Assembly: GCA_946406115.1 (NCBI GenBank)
Contig: OX291550.1
Location: forward strand, 30,666,722 to 30,730,721
Source: Apoda limacodes
Taxonomy: Eukaryota; Arthropoda; Insecta; Lepidoptera; Limacodidae
Direction of reading: 5' to 3'
Length of the DNA stretch: 64,000 bases
Each line of letters opens with the position of its first letter. Within the stretch, counting starts at the first letter, position 1. Position numbers and translations under genes: made by a program. The notes beneath the pieces were generated by a model. That model ran no database searches and had not been told where the DNA came from. It saw only the letters and a program-made list of their open reading frames with translations. Below are positions 44,546-56,159 of this stretch, one piece after another.

Positions 44546-46639
44546 GTTTACCATCGGCGAAGATATCAAGTAACATACACAAAAAGGGTTTAGCTTAAAA
44601 TTACGTTAAACGTAATTACGACAACACGTATTTTTCTAGTGATTGCATTAACATATGTATTTATATGTGTGTATAATACTTCGTAAGGAGCGGGCGAGCG
44701 AAAGAGTGGGCGAGCGGGCCAACAGCGTCAACAAGTGGGGGTAGCATTTCATTTTGGCTGTGTTTTAAAGTAGCCCTTATTGTTGTAAAATCCGTAGGAT
44801 TCAGTGGGAATCGATTTTGATGGAACTTGCACAGTTTTCAAAGTTGAACACTAGTTTCTGAGCAACCAATTGTGCTTTATTCTAAACACAGCGATACGAG
44901 TAGGATATGGTGCTTTTTATCCCGGAAAATACAAAAGATTACAAAAAAATAACTAATCACGAATTCCACGTTGAACTTCAGCATTCTCGCTTAATAGCCA
45001 GCCTTATTCGTTAAACGAGAAAGTTGACGACTCCTGGGTCACCTGTGACCTTAACCAAAAAAATAATTTACATTCTTTAATGACCACTATTTAAAAATTA
45101 ACTATAAAAGGAATAAATATGTATAAACTTTTAATTTAACATTTTTTATCTTCAATTTTCTGCGACGTCCGCAGCAGCGCCAAATCTATTTATTGTCCTG
45201 TGGAGATGGGACGAGCCAAGGTTGACATCCTAATCCTAAGAATTGTTCCATTTCACGGAACGAGCGATATCCCGTCCGTCCTCCTGCCGTCTCATCGTGC
45301 AATACTCTTTGGCCGGTACCAGTACGTGTCGGCAAGGATCTGACGCAGAATATTATTGAGAGCAGCATGTGCTGACATACGACTTACAATGTTTAGACAC
45401 CATAGTCCATGGTTGACATCAACTCGTCAGGTGCAAGTCCAAAAGGTGAATAAAGTCTGTGCAATATTGGTTACCTACATTGTTAACAAGCTTGTTCAAT
45501 TAGGGAGGACACTGGTTCCTGAAACACAGAATTTAACCTTTATTGGGAACCAGGGTTTGCTACGCTAACATATACATTTATAGACATAAGTTCATACCTA
45601 CTATTTTACTTGTATTTTGTGTTCCATCTTCTATCTGTGTCTGTGTAATGTGCTTATATTTTTCCAGTAAAGAATTATTGATTTATTTATTTATCGAGAA
45701 TAAAGACCGTAGTAACCAGCAACCTTAAGCCAACTGCTAACCTTAGCATGTTAATGACTTACTTTATTTTCTTCAACCAATTCATATCTTCTCCTCTACT
45801 ACTAATCTGGTAGTTCTCACAGAACCTACCGGTGCACTGTGTTCCTGAGTACTGCGGGGGGGGGGGGGGTATTATAATAATTTAGGGGGGCGTAAAGAAG
45901 CTGCTTACTACCTATTTCTGATTAGGTATCGGGAACTACTGCTATTAAAAACCAGGTTTAGGGAGATCTTTTTTTGATTGGTCTTTTTAAACATGAGACT
46001 AGTAACTACTCATTTTTATGTCCTATCTAGGAGAATTATTATATAAATATAACTTTTATATTTCTTCGGTTTCCTGGTCATCCTTCATCCACATTACTCG
46101 CTTCTCAGTTTCGGTCGCTTTTTAGTTTACAATATGTTACCTATATTTATCTCCGATGGTGGCAGAGTATACAATATATTTGATACTGGAGTATCCGACC
46201 ATGAGTTTACTGGCAATGTAAAACCATTCTAAATATTCTAGGGCTCCCTGATAGAGACAGGAATCGACCCTACAAACGTATTTAGACTTTTCCGATCTAT
46301 ATTTTACATTTGAATGTCAATCAATGAAAATTATTAACACACTCGAAGTTCCGATTGTTTTTATTCAAAAACACACTGACACCATCTATTATATCTTAAT
46401 GAAACCACTATGAAGTATTTGCTGCGTTAAAATGTCCGCTAGCTACTTCCTTTTTACCTAACGAGAGGTCGTTACCTGTAGAGTACCTTACACCGTAACA
46501 TGAAATTAAGAAAGGATAACATTAATGTATAATGTTACCCAAAGGCAAAACCCTTTTTTTTCCTAGTTTCAATTTAAAAATTTGTGCCGAAATTCAGTAA
46601 ATGATCAACATTCTATTTGAGAATAAATTAAATGGCTTT
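44546..46639. other. Intergenic DNA with one GC-richer segment and a G run
   Basis: The segment 45165-45370 is GC-richer. Its minus strand holds a 60-codon frame (RSLPTRTGTGQRVLHDETAGG-like) that resembles no family I can name and is probably repeat-derived. A run of about 13 G lies near 45857-45870. Confidence 0.35.
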
Positions 46640-46810
46640 TAAAACAGCTGATATGTATTGAAGTGCAGCTCGTCGATTAATAAAACATTAATCAGCGTGA
46701 TATAAATAGCTGGATGTAGCTCAGCGCTGGCTGACAGCTGGACCAGCGCCAGCCAATCCAGAGTGCCCAAACCCAGGACGGAGTGTCGCCCCACCCACGC
46801 GAACTAGCCA
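46640..46810. promoter_or_regulatory. Candidate regulatory patch: E-boxes, TATA/MEF2-like box
   Basis: This patch is far GC-richer than its flanks. It carries two CAGCTG E-boxes (46645-46650 and 46735-46740), a TATAAATAG (46701-46709) that serves as a TATA box or near-match to a MEF2 site, a CCAAT at about 46754, and an inverted repeat gcgctgg/ccagcgc. Orientation is ambiguous. No exon is visible next to it. It lies 16 kb upstream of the PDZ gene on that gene's 5' side. Function is inferred only. Confidence 0.35.
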
Positions 46811-46928
46811 CGTTGACCACAATATTAATTTTTTGAGGTATAAAAATATCAGTTCACTATATTACTAAAGCGTAATAGAAATTATGATAGCCTGTAAATA
46901 TGTAACAAAGATACTTTGTACCTCTCAT

Positions 46929-47368
46929 TTTTAGGGTTCCGTACCCAAATGGTACAAACGAGACCCTATTACTAAGACTTCGCTGTCGGTCTGTCCGTCT
47001 GTCGCCAGGCTGTATCTCATGAACCGTGATAATTATAAAGTTAAAATTTTCACAGATGATATATTTCTGTTCCGGCTATAACTAAAAGTACTAAAAAACA
47101 GAATAAATCAATATTGAAGGGGGCTCCCATACGACAAACGTGATTTTTTTGCTCGTTTTTGCTCGATATTGATATCGGCAACAGGTAGAAGCTTGAAATA
47201 GTCACAGAATATTTAGTTATATATTCACTTTAAAAAAAAAATTAAATTAAAATAAACAAATATTTAAGGGGGGCTACCAGACAACAAACGTGATTTTTTG
47301 CCGCTTTTATAGATAAGGGGTACGGAACCCTTCGTGAGCGAGTCCAACTCGCACTTGGTCGGTTTTTA
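46929..47368 (+). repeat. 'tttttagggttccgtaccc' interspersed repeat
   Basis: It starts tttttagggttccgtaccca and ends ccaactcgcacttggtcggt. The interior carries agggggctcccatacgacaa twice in diverged form (47118 and 47268), so it is internally duplicated. It is related to 39355-39705. Confidence 0.7.
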
Positions 47369-47394
47369 CAGTCACTTTCATCATCTTATCAGTT

Positions 47395-47600
47395 TATATT
47401 GGTCCACTGTTCGACACAAGCCTCCTCTATGATGCGCCATTTCTCCCAGTCCCATTGTCTTCCAGGAATGTCGCAAAAAGGGGTCTTACAACTCAACCCT
47501 AAACACAGACTGATGTTGGGGCACCTGCAACATCAGCCAAGAGTCTGACTTATCTACGGTCACTAACCCCCTCCGTGGTGATTTGGGCAAACCATATATG
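47395..47600 (-). repeat. 'ggtccactgttcgacaca' repeat
   Basis: A longer member of the family at 9838. It has the phrase cgccatttctcccagtccca. Probably part of a decayed LINE 3' region. Confidence 0.45.
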
Positions 47601-48409
47601 ATAAGAGCCTTTACTACATTATTACAAGTTAATTAAAATGTACAATAAAATAATTGAGGGTAGGCTGTGCTCCAACAGTGGGGACGTATGAGTCTGGTAA
47701 GGGAGGAGGAGGAAGGGAATTAAATAATAAAACTTCAGAGTTTCGCTCTGTACTATTATTTGCTGCAGCTTTTACTTATAAATTCTGGAAACTCAACTAT
47801 TGTTTAATGCCGTGTGAACTCTATACATGTATCCGTCGTTCGAAATTATAGGTTGTAATTTTCTTTCTCCTTCTCTTTTAAAAATTTCTCGCGTGTTTTA
47901 AACGATGTAGCGAGTAGGTTTTTTTATATACTGTTGTTGATGTACTTTTTTGGGTTGTTGGCCCCTGTACTATTAAAATGATAAGAAATATAATAAAATA
48001 AAATGATAAAAATTTAGGTTTACAGTCCCTAGACTATAATTTGATTTTTTTATACGTATTAATTTCATTTATTATTATTAAAAACATTCTAACAACATTA
48101 TTGTCAATTTATACTTCGGTATAAAATTTAAGTTTTAAAAAGAAGAGAGATAAAAGCGAAAAACGCTCGACATTTAAAGCCATAAAAATTCAGACTGCTT
48201 TACAAATGTTCATCCTCTGGCAAAATTAATGTGAAAAATAGTTGTTTCACATAGTAAATGTGAATTAATATAAAGTAAGGAATTACTATAACCTGAAAAG
48301 GGTTGTGCCTGGCGGGTTCCAAACACCCGTCAGAGGACGAGTCATCAATTCTATTCAACTAATAACTTTTACACGTAATAAAAAAAACATATTGTGGATG
48401 GCGATGTAA
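47601..48409. other. AT-rich intergenic DNA, no gene seen
   Basis: Nothing recognised; the frame 47654-47851 has no support. Confidence 0.45.
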
Positions 48410-48545
48410 ATTACTTCGACGTGGTGCGGGTTCGAATCCCGTTCCCCTCACAACACTGGAGGCCTCGACCAGGTATCACTAAATGTGTTATATTGAGTAA
48501 TAACAGGAAAGTGAAAGTTTAGCACTTCACTTCACGACGGTGTCC
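48410..48545 (+). repeat. tRNA-like SINE remnant
   Basis: A strong B-box (gcgggttcgaatcccgttcc) is present, but the A-box half is decayed and no full tRNA fold can be drawn. The downstream body (actggaggcctcgaccaggt) is of unknown family. Confidence 0.5.
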
Positions 48546-48582
48546 AGCGCATTCGAAAACTGTCACGTGTAACTAAAAACAA

Positions 48583-48602
48583 CGGTGTGTGTGTGTGTGT
48601 GT
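48583..48602. repeat. (GT)n microsatellite
   Basis: About nine GT units. Confidence 0.95.
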
Positions 48603-49259
48603 ATTAATATTGGGTACTTAAGGCCCCTCTTACAGCCCACTAGCGCCGCTATTAGATATCCTCAATTTTCTCTTCGTAGCAAACGAATTTCTAAAATCCA
48701 AATGTCGCAAATATAAAGCTAGTCATAAGCTATTTTTAGAAGGTAAAAGTGGCCGTTTTTAGCAGAAATGCTAGCTACATCTCACAGATATTATGTAGAA
48801 ACTACATTAAACTTTCTTAATCTTTCATAATGCTGCAAGCATTATGGGCACCTTTGCACCAGGAATGATCAGGGGTGGGTTATTTAATGACTAATTTTAT
48901 TTTATATTTTTGTAATATTAAATAATAATATAATATAATATATTTTATTCGTAATATAAATCATTATCCAAATACATTTTGAATTTAAATAAATTATTAT
49001 TGCATTATATTATTATAACTTCTAAGTACTCGCTTGGATAATAAAAAAATGGCAATAACACAACAATTATTATTAACAATCTAATAAACGTTTTACAATC
49101 AGCCTTAAATTAAATAAATTAGCCATCGAATTTTATGAATTAAAAATTATTTCCATAGCACATAATATATTGGCACAAGCGCTACACACTATTATTGTAG
49201 GAAAAACATTGTAACTTTTTTACAAAACCGTAGAAACTATTTCTTTTATTTAAAGTTCA
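48603..49259. other. Very AT-rich intergenic DNA
   Basis: Dominated by A/T runs (48880-49100). No gene. Confidence 0.55.
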
Positions 49260-50500
49260 TTATAAGCTGCGCTAAATTACGTAGTTTCCCGCACGCTGCC
49301 AACCGAGCTAGATTCTTCGTGTAACCTCTTTCTCAAAGTTGGACCTACCTAATTGGACTACTTGCTCTAGGTATGTATATTTGTCATCAACTTTGAGAAA
49401 AGTGTTCCCAACAACAACCGGTATAGGCGCGACATGCATATTGAACTTTACCATCGTTTTATCCACGTTCATATTAAGGCCAACCTGTTGGGAAACTCGC
49501 TGCCAGGTTTCACTCTATTATTCACAGAGACATCTCTGAATATTCGCCTGTCAGAAATCAGGATAAACTCAAACTGTCAGGGCTTAGCCAGCTCAATTTC
49601 CTGTTAGGTACCTTTTTGTAGAAAGAAGTCATTATAAAGAGTTCTGCTTTTTTCCATAAAGTCAACCTCTACGGTTTTGTTGCCTTGCTCCATATTTCCC
49701 CATTTTCAGCCCATTGAAATTTCTAGTACCCAGTATTGCGTTGAAGTCCCCCATGACGAAAGTAAAGCGTGTTGGGTAGGTATGTATAGCTTTGTCAATA
49801 TGCTCATACGTAACCTCAACCTCATCACCTGAGTATGCCAAAGTCGGTGCGTAAACCTGTACCACTTTTAAAGAATATCTCTTTGTGATTCTGAGTACAA
49901 GGTACGCGCTACCCCTTGTCGACACGCTCTCGATGGTTTTTATATTGTTGATGTGGGACTTGTGGACGATAATAATAATAAAAATAAATTGATTGCCCTC
50001 CCAGAAGTAGACCAAGTTGCCGGATTTGAGTAATAGCGAGCCCCCTGTCTTCAGACTTCTCTCTCTGATAGCTCTCAGAGAGCAGATCTCTGATAGCCCT
50101 ATTATTCCCAGGCAGCTTATCTACTGCTTCTTCTTCTTCTAGCTTGACAATATTTTCATTATTCCTCAAAATGCATGCATCCATACCCTACCGTTACCTT
50201 GACTGCTACTATAGTCAGGACTAGCTCTGCTGCCGGGGACTAGGGGCCATGATTCTTTTGTGCAATGCATAAGGAGGGTTGTTCCAATAATTACCACGTT
50301 TGGCAGTCGGACTGGCGATGATAGATTGAAGTTAAATATTTCCTCAGTATGGTGCTGCTGCCCACCATCTGGTATGTTCCTTAGTCGCTCACCCACGGGA
50401 GCTTTTGGGGCAGCGTTATCCTACACTACACAGCTGACTCTGCCGACACTAATAACTGTCAAACTATTTGTCAAGTACAGTGATCTCGAATGAATTCCCG
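49260..50500 (-). mobile_element. RTE-type LINE with endonuclease and internal deletion
   Basis: Minus strand: the endonuclease domain is readable at 50015-49662 as STRGSAYLVLRITKRYSLK, VVQVYAPTLAYSGDEVEV and the catalytic-loop motif VMGDFNAILGTRN. Further upstream (50184-50030) are more decayed N-terminal parts. At about 49560 the sequence jumps to the C-terminal reverse-transcriptase region, QVGLNMNVDKTMVKFN, YTYLEQVVQLGRSNFEKEV and TRRI, so the catalytic RT core with its YxDD box is deleted. Stops and frameshifts are present. It is inactive. Confidence 0.8.
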
Positions 50501-50609
50501 TATATAACCTGCACTATAGATTGTTTTTCGCGCTCGGTGCGCAGCTTCTGAACGACGCGTGGTTACTTGTTTGTTGTTTGATAACTTTACTTTATATGAT
50601 CCGTTAATA

Positions 50610-50970
50610 AAAAAACAGGTTGTACTCCCGAGTACTGGCAGAAGTGAAAATTTGAATATTATAGTTGTGCATTTTTGATATTTTGGAATGGTCAGGGAAT
50701 AATTTTGCTTTAATTATCAGTATAAAAGTACTATCATTTATGTGGTAAAATACAATATTCATTTATTTCACTATCGTACACAAGCATGACAATTTATGCG
50801 ACATAAAAAAATTAACACTTCAGAACAGAGAAGGGGATACTTCCTCTCCAACTCTTCCTCCGTCTTACGAATTTTCGATGAGGTCACGTGTCCTGACGCG
50901 AGTTTAACATTTTTTACCCATCACAAAAGAAGTGCACAACGCCGCTAAAGAAGTTTCCACTTCAAAAATA
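50610..50970 (+). mobile_element. Short inverted-repeat element, family 'gaagtgaaaac'
   Basis: It starts ggttgtactcccgagtactg then gcagaagtgaaaa, and ends gccgctaaagaagtttccac. It is diverged in the middle but keeps aggtcacgtgtcctgacgcg. Confidence 0.65.
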
Positions 50971-52309
50971 CCCCACGCTACAACCTTTAGTATTTTATTA
51001 ATTACAATTATCAAATTATTAGATAGCAAATATCTATTATTCAATTTAAATAGACATAAAATTTATTATTGTACTGTACATAAAACTTAAGATGAAAGGT
51101 CTAATTAAAGTCGGATATCAAAGGTTGAAGTATGATCAATGCCGTTTGAATTCGACTTTGGAAGCTGTGAAGTGTTTAAATTACGAGGCGCCGCGCCCCG
51201 ACCGCCGCACCCCGGGACGCGGACTATGAAAGTGATGTAAATTGCAACCTTCTCGTTAACAAGGAGATAATCAAGAACAGAAATGTACTTTTTAAGTATT
51301 AACGTACAAATTACTTTTCAATCGCAGTTGATAACGAGGCAGTAGTTAAGTTCTCGGTACGCAGTAACTTTTTGAATATAGAATTTTTAAAAGACGTATC
51401 AAAAGATTTGTACGCCCGGGAAGTTTCACTCCTTCCCTTAGGCCGACTTGCGGAAGATTCAGGGTTAAATAAATAACTAGCTCAATAACTAAACCTGGGT
51501 CAAATGTATAACTAGATAACTTGTCAATTGTCTTGCAGAAGCAGAAAGTTAACTATTCCTCAGAAGTGACAACATAATAAAAATAAATGTGCATCCTATT
51601 ATATACCGCCTAAATAAGAAATTCCTGCATAAGTATATATGTGTCTCGCTCTCTCTTATTAGTAACAATAAATCTATCTCTTTTTACAATCTTTGTTACT
51701 CTTCTACAATGAACTTTCAAAGATAATACCTTATTATGTCGTCCTTCGACTCCTTCGTGATGCCATGCAGCCGAACGCCAGATGTTTATGAATGACGTTT
51801 TAGGAATGGAAGATGCTTTTAAAAAATGTGTTATTCCATGTTTTGCATTATACGCGAACGTAGGTACTCAGTCTGTCAGCTTATTCACTACATATTTATT
51901 TAATTTGATTTGTGCAAGTAGAAAGTGTTAAAAAGATCTTTCGTTGTCTTAACGCGTTCGTTCTTGGAGTCTTTGCCTATGTGTATGTGTTGAATATGGA
52001 AAAAAAACCGAGGTACCTAGAATTCCTGCAGGCAGCAAAAGCAAAAATAATGAACCTCGGAATTCAGTGTACATACCTATATATATTATCTGACATTAGT
52101 GAGTAAAAGTTTTGTTTTCTCATACTTTTAAAATACCTAAACACTTTGTTCTTGCACAGTTCTATTAAAATGGTTTTAGTAAATGTATTCGTAAGAAAAT
52201 TAAATGTTATCTACCTACCTTCCTATTTATAGTTATAGGTAACTACTCATAGTCGTAGAATAATATAAATTTAACCAGAAAATCGATATGAAAACGAAAT
52301 TAACTTAAA
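50971..52309. other. Intergenic DNA with a GC-rich patch at 51180-51230
   Basis: Most is AT-rich. The patch gaggcgccgcgccccgaccg ... ggacgcggactatg is extremely GC-rich for this locus. It may be a first exon or promoter, but no open frame or splice site fixes it. Confidence 0.35.
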
Positions 52310-52790
52310 AATGTTGACGCAATATGGCGGAGTTAGCGACTTAACCCTCCGATGGATGCGGGTTAAATTTTTAATATTTAACTCGGCAGTGACCCGGGTT
52401 AAGTAGTAGCGCAAGACAAATATGACTTTGACTCAGGTTAACTTTATAACTTGACAAAAATGGCGCTAACTCTGAGGAGCGCAAGTGGCCCTTAGACTTG
52501 TTTCCAAAGTGACAGTAAGTTAAATGCTGCGCCTTTGTTGCTGAAGTGTCGTGTGGGAGCTGGGTTAGTTCGTGATGGACAACGTCTGTAAATGTGTGTT
52601 TTCGCAAGTTTATAAATTATCTATCTGTTTTTCCGAAACTACTGACATCTTAAAACCCAAAGAAGCTCAAATTTGGATTTTTTATGAGGTCAAAAGATTT
52701 ACTAAGAAAGAATTTATGTCATGGGGGACTAAGAGGCGCAAAAGATGTTTGAAAGTTTATATTAAACATATAGTTTGTTTGTGAAGTTTG
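52310..52790 (+). other. Unassigned segment with a 69-codon frame
   Basis: The frame from the ATG at 52575 to TGA at 52784 reads MDNVCKCVFSQVYKLSICFS, then KPKEAQIWIFYEVKRFTKKE and KRRKRCLKVYIKHIVCL. It is basic and Lys-rich, and the segment before it is GC-richer (cgggttaagtagtagcgc). I recognise no domain. It may be a small gene, a transposon scrap or chance. Confidence 0.25.
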
Positions 52791-53299
52791 ATTATTATTG
52801 GTAATGAGATTATGAATTGATTGTAATGTAATAAATTATTTGTTGCACAAAAAAAAAGAGTAGTAGGTATGTATGTATAATAAGTTGAAAATTCAATGAA
52901 GACGATATTATCGTTACTAAGCAATTACTTCCAGATACCCAAAGGTTGTTTAAAGGGAAATCTAGTACAATAAAATGTAGGAGTAGGCACACATTATACA
53001 AATAATTTTATATATAAGATTTTTTCGCCAGGGACGGATTAAAGGAGTGAAAAGGTTGTTAAATGTTTATGTGCAAGTCCAATGTCTTTAATATTATAGA
53101 ACATAAAATTTAGTACCGTTTTAACGCCAAAGGCGAAATATGGTGGTTGGATAATTCGTATGGATGTCGTTTTTTTAAATTAAAGGCCGTGAACAAGAGG
53201 TTGAAATGTGTATAAAAGTTTTTTTACGACAGGAGCGAAATGGGGGAGTTGAATTTTGAGTTTATGTGAAAGACGAAGGAATGTTTTCAATGCTAGGGA

Positions 53300-53945
53300 C
53301 ATAAAATTCAGTCAGCAATAAAGAATATAATCAGCCGCTGTGCATAGCGTTTGTAGACTACAAAAAGCCTTTGATTTCATCGAATCTGGGCCGTGCTAGA
53401 TCATCTGCAGCGATGGCGCGTAAACTGGAGATATATTGAGGTGCTTCGATGTCTTTACAACGCTGCTACGATAGCTGTACAGTTTTAGGACCATAAGACA
53501 AGTGCCATCCCGCTACGCAGGTGTATAAGACAAGTGCCATCCCGCTACGCAGGTGTATAAGACAAGTGCCATCCCGCTACGCAGGTGTATAAGACAAGTG
53601 CCATCCCGCTACGCAGGTGTATAAGTGCCATCCCGCTACGCAGGTGTATAAGACAAGTGCCATCCCGCTACGCAGGTGTATAAGACAAGTGCCATCCCGC
53701 TACGCAGGTGTATAAGTGCCATCCCGCTACGCAGGTGTATAAGACAAGTGCCATCCCGCTACGCAGGTGTATAAGACAAGTGCCATCCCGCTACGCAGGT
53801 GTATAAGACAAGTGCCATCCCGCTACGCAGGTGTATAAGACAAGTGCCATCCTGCTACGCAGGTGTATAAGACAAGTGCCATCCCGCTACGCAGGTGTAT
53901 AAGACAGGGGGACGTCATATCCCCGAAACTGTTGCCCAACAAACA
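53300..53945 (+). mobile_element. RTE-type LINE reverse-transcriptase fragment holding a minisatellite
   Basis: Before the array the plus strand reads NKEYNQPLCIAFVDYKKAFD, which is the RT A-box region of RTE elements, with stops further on. After the array it reads RQGDVISPKL, the B-box region. The normal coding sequence between them would be about HKTSAIPLRRCI, and that segment is exactly the unit repeated in the array at 53494-53907. Confidence 0.8.
53494..53907. repeat. 32-bp minisatellite, 13 copies, inside an RT gene
   Basis: The unit is ataagacaagtgccatcccg followed by ctacgcaggtgt. There are thirteen copies of gccatcc(c/t)gctacgcag. Two of them (the fifth and eighth) lack five bases (acaag), giving 27-bp units, and one has c to t. 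The copies are otherwise identical. Since 32 is not a multiple of three, the array destroys the RT frame. Confidence 0.95.
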
Positions 53946-54199
53946 AAAAGGCTCTTTTCTCCTTATTTAAGAAGTCACAAGTTAACAAACTTTTTGCAAA
54001 GTCGATCTACGTGTTTTCTTCTGCTTTAATTCGAATTCTAAAAATTTGCAGCAAAGAAAAATAATGTTTATTGGCATATTTTTGACTGTTCATCAGATAG
54101 TTTAATTTTTTTTTATTTTTACCTTTATTGCTTTAAATCTAACTTAGTATTAATGATAAAATAACACGGGGTAAAACACGTATTAAATTGATAAAGTAC

Positions 54200-54290
54200 C
54201 CTTTTCCCGACGTTTCGGTTGGGTTGCACGCACCCCGGTTGGTCACGGGCAGACAGAGAGGCACAGGGCAAAGGTATTACACCATATAAA
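54200..54290 (+). repeat. 'cccgacgtttcggttgggtt' repeat
   Basis: The phrase ttcccgacgtttcggttggg ... ggtcacgggcagacagag is a common anonymous lepidopteran repeat in my recollection. Non-coding. Confidence 0.5.
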
Positions 54291-54317
54291 TATCTACACG
54301 TTTAATCCTGTTTTATT

Positions 54318-54885
54318 TTTAACCGACTTCAAATAAGTAGGAGGTTCTATGTTCGACGGGTATTTTTTTTATGTATGTCTACCGATTTCTTCGTCAATTG
54401 TGACCCGATTTCAAAATTTCTTTTTTTATTCGACAGAGTATGCTCCTGAGGTCATCTGATATTAATGAGGTGGATTTCAAACTTGAAGTTTTGGAAAAAA
54501 TTGGATTGTATAACATTTTGTAACAAGTATGAACTTTTTTAGTGTTCGAGTAAAGAAAGCAATTCACCACTCAAAAGCAAAAAATAAAAACTTTTTAACA
54601 AAAAACCGTTTTTAAAAACGGCTTCAAAAAGATGCACCAAAAGGGTTATAATAATTGCTTATTGCCAAAAATCTGATTTGAATTACCGTTTGAAGTTGGT
54701 GTCAAGCAAGTGAAGTGTGTTATTAAATGTTACATACTACATACTATGCACATAGACACCAACTTCAAACTGCAATTCAAATCAGATTTTTGGAAATAAT
54801 TAATTATTTTTACCTTTTCAGTGCTTGTTTTTGTAGCCGCTTATTTATTTTTTTGTTAAAAAGTTTTATAATTAGTACTGGAAAG
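54318..54885 (+). repeat. 'accgacttcaaataagtagg' repeat with internal hairpin
   Basis: It begins aaccgacttcaaataagtag and runs to a tail of tttttgttaaaaagtt. Inside, 54664-54703 (ccaaaaatctgatttgaatt...) and 54755-54793 (...aattcaaatcagatttttgg) form a 39-bp inverted repeat. Part of the same family lies at about 39715-39845. Confidence 0.65.
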
Positions 54886-55814
54886 CGATAATTTTAAAAC
54901 TTATATCTTGCTAAACTTATATCTAAGCTGACAGATATATTTTAAAACTTTTACATTCCTAGGGTCAAAGCGTATCTTTAATCTAATACCTACCAAGCGA
55001 TACAACACCCGCCCTACCTCGAGCTTGTCTACCTTCCGAGATGTTGACGATGCTTCAGCTTCACGTAACCAGAGCGACGTGACTCTCTAGCGTCCATAAA
55101 TAACTCTTTGTAAACGCGATTACTAAGATGAAAAGGTTTCTTATTTTGCTGCAGTTATTATTTAAGTTACATATTCTGAATTGATTGAACCATCATCGCT
55201 TATACTAATTTTACCATCAAAAAACCCAGACAAGTGCAAGACCCTTACAAGCTTGTATGTAAATAGTTCGTCCATCACGAAAATCAGGTCTCGGAGATTT
55301 TTGGACATTTTATTCGAGTATAATGTTTTAGGTTTATCCCCCCAAAATCGGATTGATCAAACAAAAATGTTCTCCCGCTTTGTCTTTTGATGTTGGATCA
55401 AAATATTTTTTATGTTATATAATTACAAATTAACTTTTTTTAGATTTTTCCCTTTACTTGTGCCGTGTGACCTTGCTTGTTGCCAAAGTTCATAACTATA
55501 GTTTAAAAGAACGTAGGGTACGTTTTAATTTATTAGTGTCAAAATATGCAAATAAACGTATTTTTTTTTTTTGCGTAGACTTGGAAGTTTGTCTTTTTAA
55601 CAGCTCTAAAAGACCGTAGATCTTAGTATTTGATATTAAATTCAACTTGATACCACTACTGCGCGTTCCTTACAAATACGGTCTTAAGTGCCTGACAGAA
55701 AAATATATTTCTTGAGCAGTTTAACTACAAAAGACCAATTCTTATATTTTTTTTTTCTACTATGAGGCCTTGCTTCTCGCCTTACATGATTCCAGGTCAA
55801 CGGCAAATACCCTG
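54886..55814. other. Intergenic DNA, no gene seen
   Basis: A GC-richer patch at about 55000-55110 has no frame or splice support. The frame 55181-55390 is unsupported. Confidence 0.4.
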
Positions 55815-55960
55815 TTGCTGTTATAATTTCTATATATAATATTTCTATGTACAATATGTATGTATTTACAAAAAAAGTATACATATGTATTTGTATCCGT
55901 TGCCTTGTATTTAAATGACAAGCCTTGCTTAGTTTAGGACCAAACGGCTGTACACATAGC
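55815..55960 (+). repeat. tRNA-derived SINE, body only
   Basis: It carries the body phrases tatgtatttacaaaaaaagt and tatccgttgccttgtattta of the family at 41285. The tRNA-like head is missing. Confidence 0.55.
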
Positions 55961-56159
55961 TGTAGCTGTATTTCTTCGACGTGAAGTTTTGTTATAGTTA
56001 CGTAGCGTGTCCTTCTTCGTCTCTTCAACTATCCCTGAGCTAAATTTCAGCTCAATTAGATGTTACGTTGCGACGTTTGCAATAACAAACAAACAAATAA
56101 TCTTTTACATACATATTTAGCTTTTTTCAGGAGCTTCGTTCGAGCGAATTTGGTCAAGC

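Noticed and set aside
48410..48480. A tRNA gene at the ggttcgaatcccg box
   Set aside because: The D-arm half is missing and no cloverleaf can be drawn.
55684..56028. 114-codon minus-strand frame
   Set aside because: It reads through the antisense of a SINE body and flanking AT-rich DNA.
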